A stretch of 6,759 bases of DNA from JAABRU01 sp050180235 (GTDB lineage Bacteria > Desulfobacterota > Desulfobacteria > Desulfobacterales > Desulfococcaceae), in NCBI GenBank assembly GCA_050180235.1, contig JBFXEJ010000179.1:1-6759 (forward strand). Reading direction: 5' to 3'. Within the stretch, counting starts at the first letter, position 1, and each line of letters starts with the position of its first letter. Shown in pieces: positions 1 through 4,877 of the stretch. Both the position numbers and the translations under genes were made by a program. The notes below the pieces were generated by a model, which did no database searches, was not told the DNA's origin, and saw only the letters and a program-made list of their open reading frames with translations.

Positions 1-257
1 TTGACGGTTTCAGCAAAAAAACTGATTTTGTCCTCAGGAACCTTTGCCGCGCAAAGGGTGCTGACAAATCCCAGTTTATGGGGTACAAAATTGGCACCGA
101 TCCGCCGGATGATGCCATCAGTCTTAAGCCGGGCAACACGGGTCAGCACCTCTTCTTCTGAAATGCCGAGATTTTTCCCGATTTCAAGCCAGGGTCTGGA
201 GGCAACAGGAAAATCAGACTGTATCCGGTTCAGCAGTTTCTTATCGGTTTCGTCCAT
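1..257 (-). CDS. Siroheme decarboxylase subunit (AhbA/AhbB type, Lrp/AsnC fold), N-terminal part only
   Basis: Seen: an open frame starts with ATG at 255-257 and runs off the left edge, giving 85 residues. It begins MDETDKKLLNRIQSDFPVAS, followed by an AsnC-type helix-turn-helix (about residues 20-50) and the block GIIRRIGANF (48-57), then KLGF and STLCAAKVPEDK (61-77). Known: the IRRIG.NF..KLGF.STL.AAKVPE pattern is characteristic of the paired siroheme decarboxylase subunits AhbA and AhbB. These convert siroheme to 12,18-didecarboxysiroheme in the cytoplasm, the first step of the alternative heme pathway of sulfate reducers and archaea; they are Lrp-like in fold but are enzymes. I cannot securely tell A from B. 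The start is supported by AAGGAG 6 nt upstream, which lies inside the end of the upstream yjbQ-like gene. The two genes overlap by 17 bp, so they are probably co-transcribed. The partner subunit should lie just outside the window. A plain Lrp-type regulator is the less likely alternative. Confidence 0.85.
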   Translation of the reverse strand, partial: MDETDKKLLNRIQSDFPVASRPWLEIGKNLGISEEEVLTRVARLKTDGIIRRIGANFVPHKLGFVSTLCAAKVPEDKISFFAETV

Positions 258-657
258 TACAGGCTCCTTGTATAAAGCGGATAAAAACCTTCCTGTTTCT
301 CGGTCCGTCAAATTCACAGAAAAAAATGCCCTGCCATGTTCCCAGGACAAGACGGCCTTTTTCAACCATCACCAGTTCCGATGATCCCATAAGGCTTGCC
401 TTAATATGGGCCGGTGAATTTCCCTCCGCATGACGGTAACCGGCTTTTTGGGGAATAACCTGATTGAGCACCATGAGGATATCCTGTTTTACGGCAGGGT
501 CTGCACTTTCGTTTATGGTGACAGCCGCTGTGGTATGGGGAACGTACACCATGCAGATGCCTTCGTCAATACCTGACGTTTTTACAGCTTCCTGCACATC
601 TGAAGTAATATCAATCATTTCCGTCTTTGTACGGGATGATACAGTCAAAATTGTCAT
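241..657 (-). CDS. yjbQ: YjbQ/UPF0047 family protein (secondary thiamine-phosphate synthase type)
   Basis: Seen: 138 residues, the usual length for the family. The hallmark residues are present: HTTAAVTINE (41-50), YRHAEGNSPAHIKASLMG (74-91, with H76 and H84), GTWQGIFFCEFDGPR (106-120), and a C-terminal beta strand before a short basic tail. Known: UPF0047/YjbQ proteins are small cytoplasmic trimers with a cluster of conserved histidines. E. coli YjbQ has weak thiamine-phosphate synthase activity, but the physiological role is unsettled. The start is chosen because AGGGAGA sits 4-10 nt upstream and no other start has a better site. The last 17 bp overlap the siroheme decarboxylase gene and carry its ribosome-binding site, so this is the first gene of a translationally coupled pair. 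The leader (658-720) contains two short hairpins but no promoter I would defend. Function in heme metabolism is only suggested by the overlap. Confidence 0.93.
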   Translation of the reverse strand: MTILTVSSRTKTEMIDITSDVQEAVKTSGIDEGICMVYVPHTTAAVTINESADPAVKQDILMVLNQVIPQKAGYRHAEGNSPAHIKASLMGSSELVMVEKGRLVLGTWQGIFFCEFDGPRNRKVFIRFIQGACNGRNR

Positions 658-683
658 TTTTTCTCCCTGATTTTGGATTTTGA

Positions 684-718
684 CGGCATTCAGTGCCGGA
701 CAGCACGGCCGGAGCTGT
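684..718 (-). other. Two small hairpins in the yjbQ leader
   Basis: Two short perfect inverted repeats lie 27-61 nt upstream of the yjbQ start: CGGCA (684-688) with TGCCG (694-698), and ACAGC (700-704) with GCTGT (714-718). Short stems of this size can arise by chance in moderately GC-rich DNA. They could form in the yjbQ mRNA leader, but nothing shows a regulatory role. Confidence 0.25.
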
Positions 719-851
719 ATGGCCTGCCTGTCATATCCGCTTGCATAAAATGCAGACCGGGTTCAGACTCTTTTCCCGCGATATTTCCGTTCCTGTCCTG
801 TGTCCTGGGCGGTTTACAGAAAAGAATATACTGCTTTGCCAACTTTGACTT

Positions 852-996
852 GGTAGTGGGTCAAATCCGTTGATAAGGTCTCCCCTCCCTTGAGGGAGGG
901 GCAGGGGAGGGTGAAAGCATCACTGATTATCCCCCTCCCCTGACCCCTCCCACCGGGGGAGGGGAATTTTTGGATCAACAGATTTGCACCACTACC
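852..996. repeat. MITE-like 145-bp inverted-repeat element with GC-rich hairpin core
   Basis: Seen: the outer 23 bp at each end (852-874 and 974-996) are inverted copies matching at 20 of 23 positions; both begin GGTAGTGG and end GTTGAT, with CAAATC between. Immediately outside them lie TTTGACTT (844-851) and TTTGATTT (997-1004), an 8-bp direct repeat with one mismatch, as expected for an old target-site duplication. The core is built of CCCCTCCC/GGGAGGGG blocks: a tight hairpin at 882-901, another at 944-964, and GGGGAGGG (904-911) facing CCCTCCCC (933-940). The whole can fold as one long stem or as separate hairpins. There is no open frame of its own, so if mobile it depends on a transposase elsewhere. 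Inference: a non-autonomous mobile repeat. A simple REP-type intergenic repeat is the alternative. Confidence 0.7.
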
Positions 997-1023
997 TTTG
1001 ATTTTATGCGCCGAAGTGTGGTG

Positions 1024-1056
1024 AAAAACCGGATTTTTTGGAAAAATCAGGTTTTT
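1024..1056. repeat. Strong AT-rich hairpin, possible bidirectional terminator
   Basis: AAAAACCGGATTTTT (1024-1038) and AAAAATCAGGTTTTT (1042-1056) are inverted copies with one mismatch in 15 bp and a 3-nt loop. A second, spaced inverted pair follows directly: TTCACAGA (1061-1068) and TCTGTGAA (1096-1103). The stem has A-runs on one side and T-runs on the other, so it resembles a bidirectional terminator, but the T-runs are part of the stem and no gene ends nearby. It lies 28 bp right of the MITE-like element and may belong to another intergenic repeat. Confidence 0.5.
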
Positions 1057-1321
1057 GCGGTTCACAGATTCAGGCATGGTTCCCGCATTGCGGTTTCTGT
1101 GAAAACACTACAGGGATATCCATTTTCAGAAATCACCTGCGGCTTGCAGCCGTTTATGAGAAAAATATAAAAAATTTCTCTTTTCGCAAAAAGGGAAAAG
1201 TGGTCAGGGAATGTGCACATAATATCTGCCTTTCATCTGCCGGGGCTGAATTCGTCCTGTTTATAATGCCCGTCCGGGCAGACAGCCGGTAAAAAAAAAT
1301 AAAACCCGGACATAAGAGATA

Positions 1322-1355
1322 TAATAACATTTTAAATAAATTTAAAATGTTATTA
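1322..1355. promoter_or_regulatory. Perfect 15-bp AT-rich palindrome upstream of dsrC
   Basis: TAATAACATTTTAAA (1322-1336) and TTTAAAATGTTATTA (1341-1355) are perfect inverted copies separated by TAAA. It lies about 55 bp upstream of the first candidate -35 box of dsrC. AT-rich composition makes palindromes easier to find by chance, but 15 of 15 with a 4-bp loop is notable. It may be a protein-binding site or a cruciform-prone element; I recognise no known operator consensus. Confidence 0.5.
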
Positions 1356-1407
1356 AAAATTAACCGTGTTTTGACACAAAAAATGAAAAAGGGAAAGCGT
1401 ATTTTTC

Positions 1408-1437
1408 TTGACTTTGTTCCTCTTTATTTTGTATATT
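1408..1437 (+). promoter_or_regulatory. Candidate sigma-70 promoter, distal, for dsrC
   Basis: TTGACT (1408-1413), an 18-bp spacer, then TATATT (1432-1437) form a good housekeeping-type promoter reading towards dsrC. If used, the transcript would carry a leader of roughly 250 nt containing the palindromes at 1468-1490 and 1654-1668. The surrounding DNA is very AT-rich, so chance matches are expected. Confidence 0.45.
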
Positions 1438-1449
1438 GCTATTTTACTG

Positions 1450-1574
1450 TTGTCAATATGAAAAAATATAATTTCAATATTTGAAATTATTTATAAAATA
1501 GGGATATGTTCTGTTTCATGCCGGACATCCCGGGCGGAACAAATTGTTTGCGGATGAAAATTTCATATTGACAA
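1450..1574. promoter_or_regulatory. Paired 14-bp inverted sites bracketing the dsrC promoter region
   Basis: TTGTCAATATGAAA (1450-1463) recurs as its exact reverse complement TTTCATATTGACAA (1561-1574), 14 of 14, with 97 bp between. Inside the interval a separate perfect 10-bp hairpin (ATAATTTCAA at 1468-1477, TTGAAATTAT at 1481-1490) lies next to the left copy. The right copy covers the -35 TTGACA (1568-1573) of the second promoter candidate. Two copies of one site, one on a -35 box, suggest a regulator acting at two sites, possibly by looping. No named regulator's box is matched. Confidence 0.45.
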
Positions 1575-1596
1575 TTTTAATTCTAACATATAAAAA
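1568..1596 (+). promoter_or_regulatory. Candidate sigma-70 promoter, proximal, for dsrC
   Basis: A consensus TTGACA (1568-1573) is followed at 17 bp by TAAAAA (1591-1596), or at 15 bp by the better hexamer TATAAA (1589-1594). It reads towards dsrC with a leader of about 90 nt. A further TATAAT (1649-1654) lies nearer the gene but has no recognisable -35, so I do not call it a separate promoter. Confidence 0.5.
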
Positions 1597-1653
1597 GTTC
1601 GGAAATTTTTTCGGTAACGATGGCTGCTATATACAAATGAGTATTGTATATAA

Positions 1654-1668
1654 TTTACGTGACGTAAA
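1654..1668. promoter_or_regulatory. Palindromic operator-like site just upstream of the dsrC ribosome-binding site
   Basis: TTTACGTGACGTAAA is a perfect 7-bp inverted repeat around a central G. It overlaps the last base of a TATAAT (1649-1654) and ends 9 bp before the G-run (1678-1683) that serves as ribosome-binding site. The position suits a repressor operator or a short leader hairpin. I cannot assign it to a regulator family. Confidence 0.4.
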
Positions 1669-1691
1669 CTTAAAAAAGGGGGGTTTGATTA

Positions 1692-2009
1692 ATGGCTGCA
1701 GTTGAATTTCAGGGAAAAAAGTTCGATGTGGATGAAGACGGTTTCATCCTGGACTACAACCAGTTTTGCAATGAATGGGTTCAGTATGTGAAAGCACAGG
1801 AAGGTATTGATGAGATGACCGATGAGCACACTCTGGTTATCAAAGTCCTTCAGGAGTATTACGAGAAAAACGGTATTGCTCCGATGGTCCGGGTTCTTTC
1901 CAAGCTGACCAAGTTCAAGCTGAAACACATCTATGAGCTGTTCCCGTCCGGGCCTGGCAAAGGAGCCTGCAAAATGGCAGGACTTCCCAAACCGACCGGA
2001 TGCGTCTAA
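1692..2009 (+). CDS. dsrC: DsrC, sulfur-carrier protein of dissimilatory sulfite reduction
   Basis: Seen: 105 residues, the normal length. The protein has the N-terminal VDEDGFIL block (14-21), CNEWV (26-30), GIAPMVR (61-67), and the diagnostic C-terminal arm ELFPSGPGKGACKMAGLPKP followed by TGCV. Both functional cysteines are present: C93 and the penultimate C104, 11 residues apart. Known: two-cysteine DsrC is the substrate of dissimilatory sulfite reductase DsrAB. It forms a trisulfide between the two cysteines that is then reduced by membrane electron carriers such as DsrMKJOP; it acts in the cytoplasm. One-cysteine TusE homologues are excluded. The ATG lies 8 nt after GGGGGG (1678-1683). 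It stands alone, as is common for dsrC in sulfate reducers, with its own candidate promoters and a strong terminator 20 bp after the stop. This arrangement suits high independent expression. Confidence 0.97.
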   Translation: MAAVEFQGKKFDVDEDGFILDYNQFCNEWVQYVKAQEGIDEMTDEHTLVIKVLQEYYEKNGIAPMVRVLSKLTKFKLKHIYELFPSGPGKGACKMAGLPKPTGCV

Positions 2010-2029
2010 TCCGTATTCATTTGAAAAGG

Positions 2030-2063
2030 AAAGCGGGGTAATATATACTGCCCCGCTTTTTTT
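2030..2063 (+). terminator. Rho-independent terminator of dsrC
   Basis: A 9-bp stem AAAGCGGGG (2030-2038) pairs with CCCCGCTTT (2051-2059) and the T-run spans 2057-2063. It starts 20 bp after the dsrC stop codon, so it ends a single-gene transcript. Confidence 0.92.
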
Positions 2064-2171
2064 ATGCCTGTTTTCCTTAATCCGGAGGCTGCCTGCTGTC
2101 CGGAACCCTGCCGGGAGAAAATCAGCCCAGTGACAGAATGCCCCGAAAACTTCCCGCCGGAATCAGATTTT

Positions 2172-2627
2172 ATGAAAATCCATGTTCCTGAACTGCTGAG
2201 GCGTTACAGTATTTCCTGCTGTGTGGAAGATGGGTGTATTGAGTATTTTCTCACAGACAGAATCACCCATGAAGATATCTCCTATGAACTGTTTTTGTCT
2301 TTGAACCTGTTTTCCGGGCAGATTCACGTCAGCAAATTTTATCCGGAAATTTATAAACAGCCCGGTGCCCAATATCTTTCAGCAGCGTGCTTTTATCTTA
2401 TGATCCAGCATTTTGCCCGGATTTTTCATCTGCCCGGGGATTTTCCCATCTTTTTGCAGACACAAATTTCGGTTTTTCACAATTTTTATGCACGGCTTAA
2501 GGATTTTGATTTTCATATCTGCCGCATCCACCCCGGAGACAACGTTGATCTGTGCTCCAGGTACTTTCCGGGTTCGGTTGATACCACAATGATAACACAG
2601 CGGCCCGTATCTGTTTGGGATGAATGA
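2172..2627 (+). CDS. Hypothetical protein, unrecognised
   Basis: I do not recognise this gene. The frame stays open from an ATG at 2064 to the TGA at 2625-2627. The ATG at 2064 follows the T-run of the dsrC terminator directly and has no ribosome-binding site, so a later start is likelier: ATG at 2172 (151 residues, weak CCGGAA upstream) or GTG at 2130 (165 residues, GGGAG 12 nt upstream). The sequence looks protein-like, rich in Phe, Tyr, His and Ile, and ends RPVSVWDE. There is no signal peptide and no obvious membrane segment. A strand-helix-strand pattern, with a helix around YLSAACFYLMIQHFARIF and then FLQTQISVFHNFYARLKDFD, is faintly like a GNAT acetyltransferase, but the acetyl-CoA loop is not visible; treat this as a guess. 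It converges on the minus-strand eboD-like gene with a 46-bp gap. Cysteines occur near its start and in DLCSRYF. Confidence 0.55.
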   Translation: MKIHVPELLRRYSISCCVEDGCIEYFLTDRITHEDISYELFLSLNLFSGQIHVSKFYPEIYKQPGAQYLSAACFYLMIQHFARIFHLPGDFPIFLQTQISVFHNFYARLKDFDFHICRIHPGDNVDLCSRYFPGSVDTTMITQRPVSVWDE

Positions 2628-2673
2628 CTGACATCCTGCCAAAGATTTTCCGCAGAGGCCGGAACGGAATTTC

Positions 2674-3867
2674 TCAGAAACAGAAATGCTCCTGCTGTTT
2701 TCGCAGAAATCCGATACTTTCAGCCACAATTTCCCCGTCCAGCTCATGCACCTCTGTTTTGTTCCCGATGCCGTCAGGCAGGGTGAGGGTAAGCTGTCCG
2801 CCCAGATGCTCCCGGAATGATTCAATGCCCTGCAAAATTTCCGGCAGTCCGTCTTTTCCCATCCGCTCAAGCAGAGGATGCCAGATGGGCAGTCCGCTGC
2901 GGACAAAACCTTCCAGAATCTGATCCGTTTCTGTCTTTTTCAGAAGTCCCTGTTTCATGGCCGCATAAGTGTCCATGCAGATACCGATGGACACGGCCTG
3001 TCCGTGTCCGATACTGTATCCGGACATGCTTTCCAGTTTGTGCGCGGCCCAGTGTCCGAAATCCAGAGGACGGGCAGAGCCGAATTCAAAAGGATCCCCA
3101 TTGCTTCGGATATGATCCAGATGGAGAACAGCACAGCGGTAAACCGCTTCTTCCATGAGTTCCAGATTACGGTTCCGGAAGGCTTCTGCATTGCGCAAAA
3201 GAAAATCAAAAAAATCAGCATCTTTGATAATGGCAACCTTGAAGGCTTCGGCAATTCCGGCAATCCACTGATCAAAACCCAGGGTGGTCAGAAAATCTGC
3301 ATCATTTAGCACGGCAAAGGGCGGGGCAAAGGTTCCGATGAAATTCTTCTGCCCCAGTTCATTTATGCTGTTTTTGACTCCGATTCCCGCGTCATTCTGG
3401 GCAAGTGTGGTAGTGGGAATGCGGATCAGGCGCAGGCCCCGGTGAATAATGGCTGCGGCAAATCCCACAGCATCCAGAACCGCTCCGCCGCCTATGGCAA
3501 TGACATAACTCTGCCGATCCAGACGATGCTCCCCGATTTCCCGTATGAGCCGATGCACCGTATCCCAATTCTCCTTGACAGCCTCACCTCCGGGAATAAC
3601 CTGCGGAGAGTCGCTGAGTTCCAGATTCTGTGCATATTTTTCAAAATATGCGGCAATCCGGGTGCACAGGGAAGGATGCGCCAGAGCCACACCTTTATCC
3701 ACATATACAAGGGAGCGGTGACGCCGGTTTTCTCCCAGCCGGTTCAGCACCCCGGCCAGCAGAGAATTGTCTGAATCAAAAAGATTTTTTGTGAAATGAA
3801 CCGGATAGGAAAAAGGGACAGAAAAGGACTGTGAAAAGGATTTTCCGAAAACAGCTTTGTCTTTCAT
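2674..3867 (-). CDS. eboD: EboD-like 3-dehydroquinate synthase family protein (sugar phosphate cyclase homologue)
   Basis: Seen: 397 residues. The N-terminal nucleotide-binding part has GGEAVK (93-98), AIGGGAVLDAVGF (124-136) and PTTTLAQND (151-159). The C-terminal metal-binding part has K165, KNFIGTFAPP (174-183), GIAEAFKVAIIKD (204-216, E207 and K210), DFGHWAAHKLE (269-279, H272 and H276) and GHGQAV (287-292, H288). E207, H272 and H288 match the zinc ligands of dehydroquinate synthase. Known: GTFAPP, DFGHWAAHKLE and the ending REHLGGQLTLTL...VHELD are features of the EboD branch, found in the ebo metabolite-traffic cluster, rather than of AroB. The family uses NAD+ and zinc to cyclise a sugar phosphate; EboD's own substrate is unknown. 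The usual HGEA motif reads HGQA here (Q290). The start has GGAG 8 nt upstream and overlaps the previous gene by 4 bp (ATGA), so translation is probably coupled. Cytoplasmic. No other ebo gene is visible, so the symbol marks homology rather than proven role. Confidence 0.8.
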   Translation of the reverse strand: MKDKAVFGKSFSQSFSVPFSYPVHFTKNLFDSDNSLLAGVLNRLGENRRHRSLVYVDKGVALAHPSLCTRIAAYFEKYAQNLELSDSPQVIPGGEAVKENWDTVHRLIREIGEHRLDRQSYVIAIGGGAVLDAVGFAAAIIHRGLRLIRIPTTTLAQNDAGIGVKNSINELGQKNFIGTFAPPFAVLNDADFLTTLGFDQWIAGIAEAFKVAIIKDADFFDFLLRNAEAFRNRNLELMEEAVYRCAVLHLDHIRSNGDPFEFGSARPLDFGHWAAHKLESMSGYSIGHGQAVSIGICMDTYAAMKQGLLKKTETDQILEGFVRSGLPIWHPLLERMGKDGLPEILQGIESFREHLGGQLTLTLPDGIGNKTEVHELDGEIVAESIGFLRKQQEHFCF

Positions 3868-4715
3868 CTGCCAATCTCCAGACCGCTTTCCGCAAAAAGG
3901 GGGTTGATATAGGCCATACTTTCCCGGCCCGCGTCTTCAGGTGTATCTGTATAGGGATAGAGCTCCAGGCAGATATCCCCGGCATATCCCAGCCGTTTCA
4001 TGGTTTTGAAGATTTTTGCAAAATCAATGGCTCCCCGGCCCGGAATCAGATGCTGATGGACACGGGTTTCTGCAATATCCTCCAGATGCACATGTCCCAC
4101 CCATGCAAAAAGTTCTTCAAAAGCTGCTGCCGGATTTTCGCCCACGCAGTAAAAATGGCCGATGTCAAAATTGAGTCCCACCGCGTCAGAACGGATATTC
4201 TGCATGAAGGATTTGAACTGTGCTGTATTTTCAATAAACAGTTCCGGCTCCGGTTCAATGAGCATTTTTACGCCGAGTTTTTCGGCCAGGGGAATCACCT
4301 GTTCCAGCCCCTGACAAAAAAGCCCTTCCGCCTCTTTGCGCGTCATATTTTTTTCCAAAGGCCCGCCGGGGGGTATGGAAATATTTCCGCATCCCAGCAT
4401 TCCGGCAATCTTCAGGCATTCCAGGGTATGGCGGATGCGGATATCTCTGCGTATTTTGTCGGCTTCAATCCATGATGGCAGATATGTATTGCCCACGGCA
4501 AAAAGGGTGAAACAGTTGAGGTTTGTCACCTTCAGATGCTTTTTTTCCAGATTATCCCGGATATTTCTCACTTCCTGTATGCTGAAATCCGGGGGATAGA
4601 GATGGGGGCGATCACACATAATTTCCAGTCCCCCGAAACCGAGTCTGCCGATTTTTCTTATGGCCTCTGTCAGGGAGAATTTTACAAACGCGTTGCTGCT
4701 GTATCCGAAAACCAT
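3864..4715 (-). CDS. Sugar phosphate isomerase/epimerase-like TIM-barrel protein (AP endonuclease family 2)
   Basis: Seen: 283 residues, typical for the family. Candidate metal ligands occur in the expected order along the barrel strands: E154 in LIEPEPE (152-158), D184 and H187 in NFDIGHF (182-188), H208/H210 in GHVHLED (207-213), then HQHLIPGRGAIDF (220-232) and E251 in CLELYPY (249-255). The N-terminal strand reads GFGGLEIMCDRPHLYPPDF. Known: these xylose-isomerase-like barrels bind a divalent metal and isomerise or epimerise sugars and inositols; individual substrates vary and cannot be read from sequence. The start is supported by AAAGGAG ending 6 nt upstream. Its stop overlaps the eboD-like start by 4 bp, so this is the first gene of a two-gene operon and probably acts before or after the cyclase on the same metabolite. 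EboE of the ebo cluster is also a TIM barrel of this superfamily, but I cannot show orthology. Cytoplasmic; no signal peptide. Confidence 0.85.
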   Translation of the reverse strand: MVFGYSSNAFVKFSLTEAIRKIGRLGFGGLEIMCDRPHLYPPDFSIQEVRNIRDNLEKKHLKVTNLNCFTLFAVGNTYLPSWIEADKIRRDIRIRHTLECLKIAGMLGCGNISIPPGGPLEKNMTRKEAEGLFCQGLEQVIPLAEKLGVKMLIEPEPELFIENTAQFKSFMQNIRSDAVGLNFDIGHFYCVGENPAAAFEELFAWVGHVHLEDIAETRVHQHLIPGRGAIDFAKIFKTMKRLGYAGDICLELYPYTDTPEDAGRESMAYINPLFAESGLEIGR

Positions 4716-4749
4716 TCCATGCTCCTTTAGATTTTAAGAAAAACATTGT

Positions 4750-4792
4750 AATCCTGAAATTCTGAGGATTTTGAAAACCCTCAGGATTTTTT
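4750..4792. repeat. Inverted repeat in the leader of the isomerase-eboD operon
   Basis: CTGAGGATTTT (4762-4772) and AAAACCCTCAG (4774-4784) form an 11-bp stem with one mismatch. In an alternative fold, AATCCTGA (4750-4757) pairs with TCAGGATT (4781-4788). Mutually exclusive stems in the 5' leader could act as a switch, but there is no T-run downstream in the direction of transcription, so it is not a terminator for this operon. I found no convincing promoter in 4716-4826. Confidence 0.4.
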
Positions 4793-4826
4793 GGACAAAC
4801 ATTTTCTTAAACACTATTGCATAAAC

Positions 4827-4857
4827 AAAAAAAAGCCACCTGCCGGGCAGGTGGCTT
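4827..4857 (-). terminator. Rho-independent terminator of the multiheme cytochrome gene
   Basis: Read on the minus strand, AAGCCACCTGCC and its complement (4846-4857 and 4833-4844) form a GC-rich stem directly followed by eight Ts (4827-4834 as A on the plus strand). It begins 20 bp after the cytochrome stop codon and separates that gene from the downstream isomerase-eboD operon. Confidence 0.93.
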
Positions 4858-4877
4858 GATTTTTCATGATATTTCAA

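Noticed and set aside
814..1077. Minus-strand open frame of 87 codons across the inverted-repeat element
   Set aside because: Its sequence is the translation of the CCCTCCCC repeat core and terminal repeats, with no ribosome-binding site and no protein-like composition.
1267..1280. TGCCCG/CGGGCA hairpin followed by A-rich DNA as a terminator
   Set aside because: The A-run at 1293-1301 is 12 bp away from the stem, no T-run follows on the plus strand, and on the minus strand the T-run precedes the hairpin.
2379..2906. Minus-strand open frame of 175 codons overlapping the eboD-like gene end
   Set aside because: It is out of frame with the well-supported cyclase and antisense to the plus-strand hypothetical; composition is Ser/Cys/Arg-rich as in shadow frames.
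2817..3309. Plus-strand open frames opposite the eboD-like gene
   Set aside because: They are antisense shadows of a gene with clear catalytic motifs.
4762..4792. Plus-strand terminator (stem followed by TTTTTT)
   Set aside because: No plus-strand gene ends upstream of it; the region is the 5' leader of a minus-strand operon.
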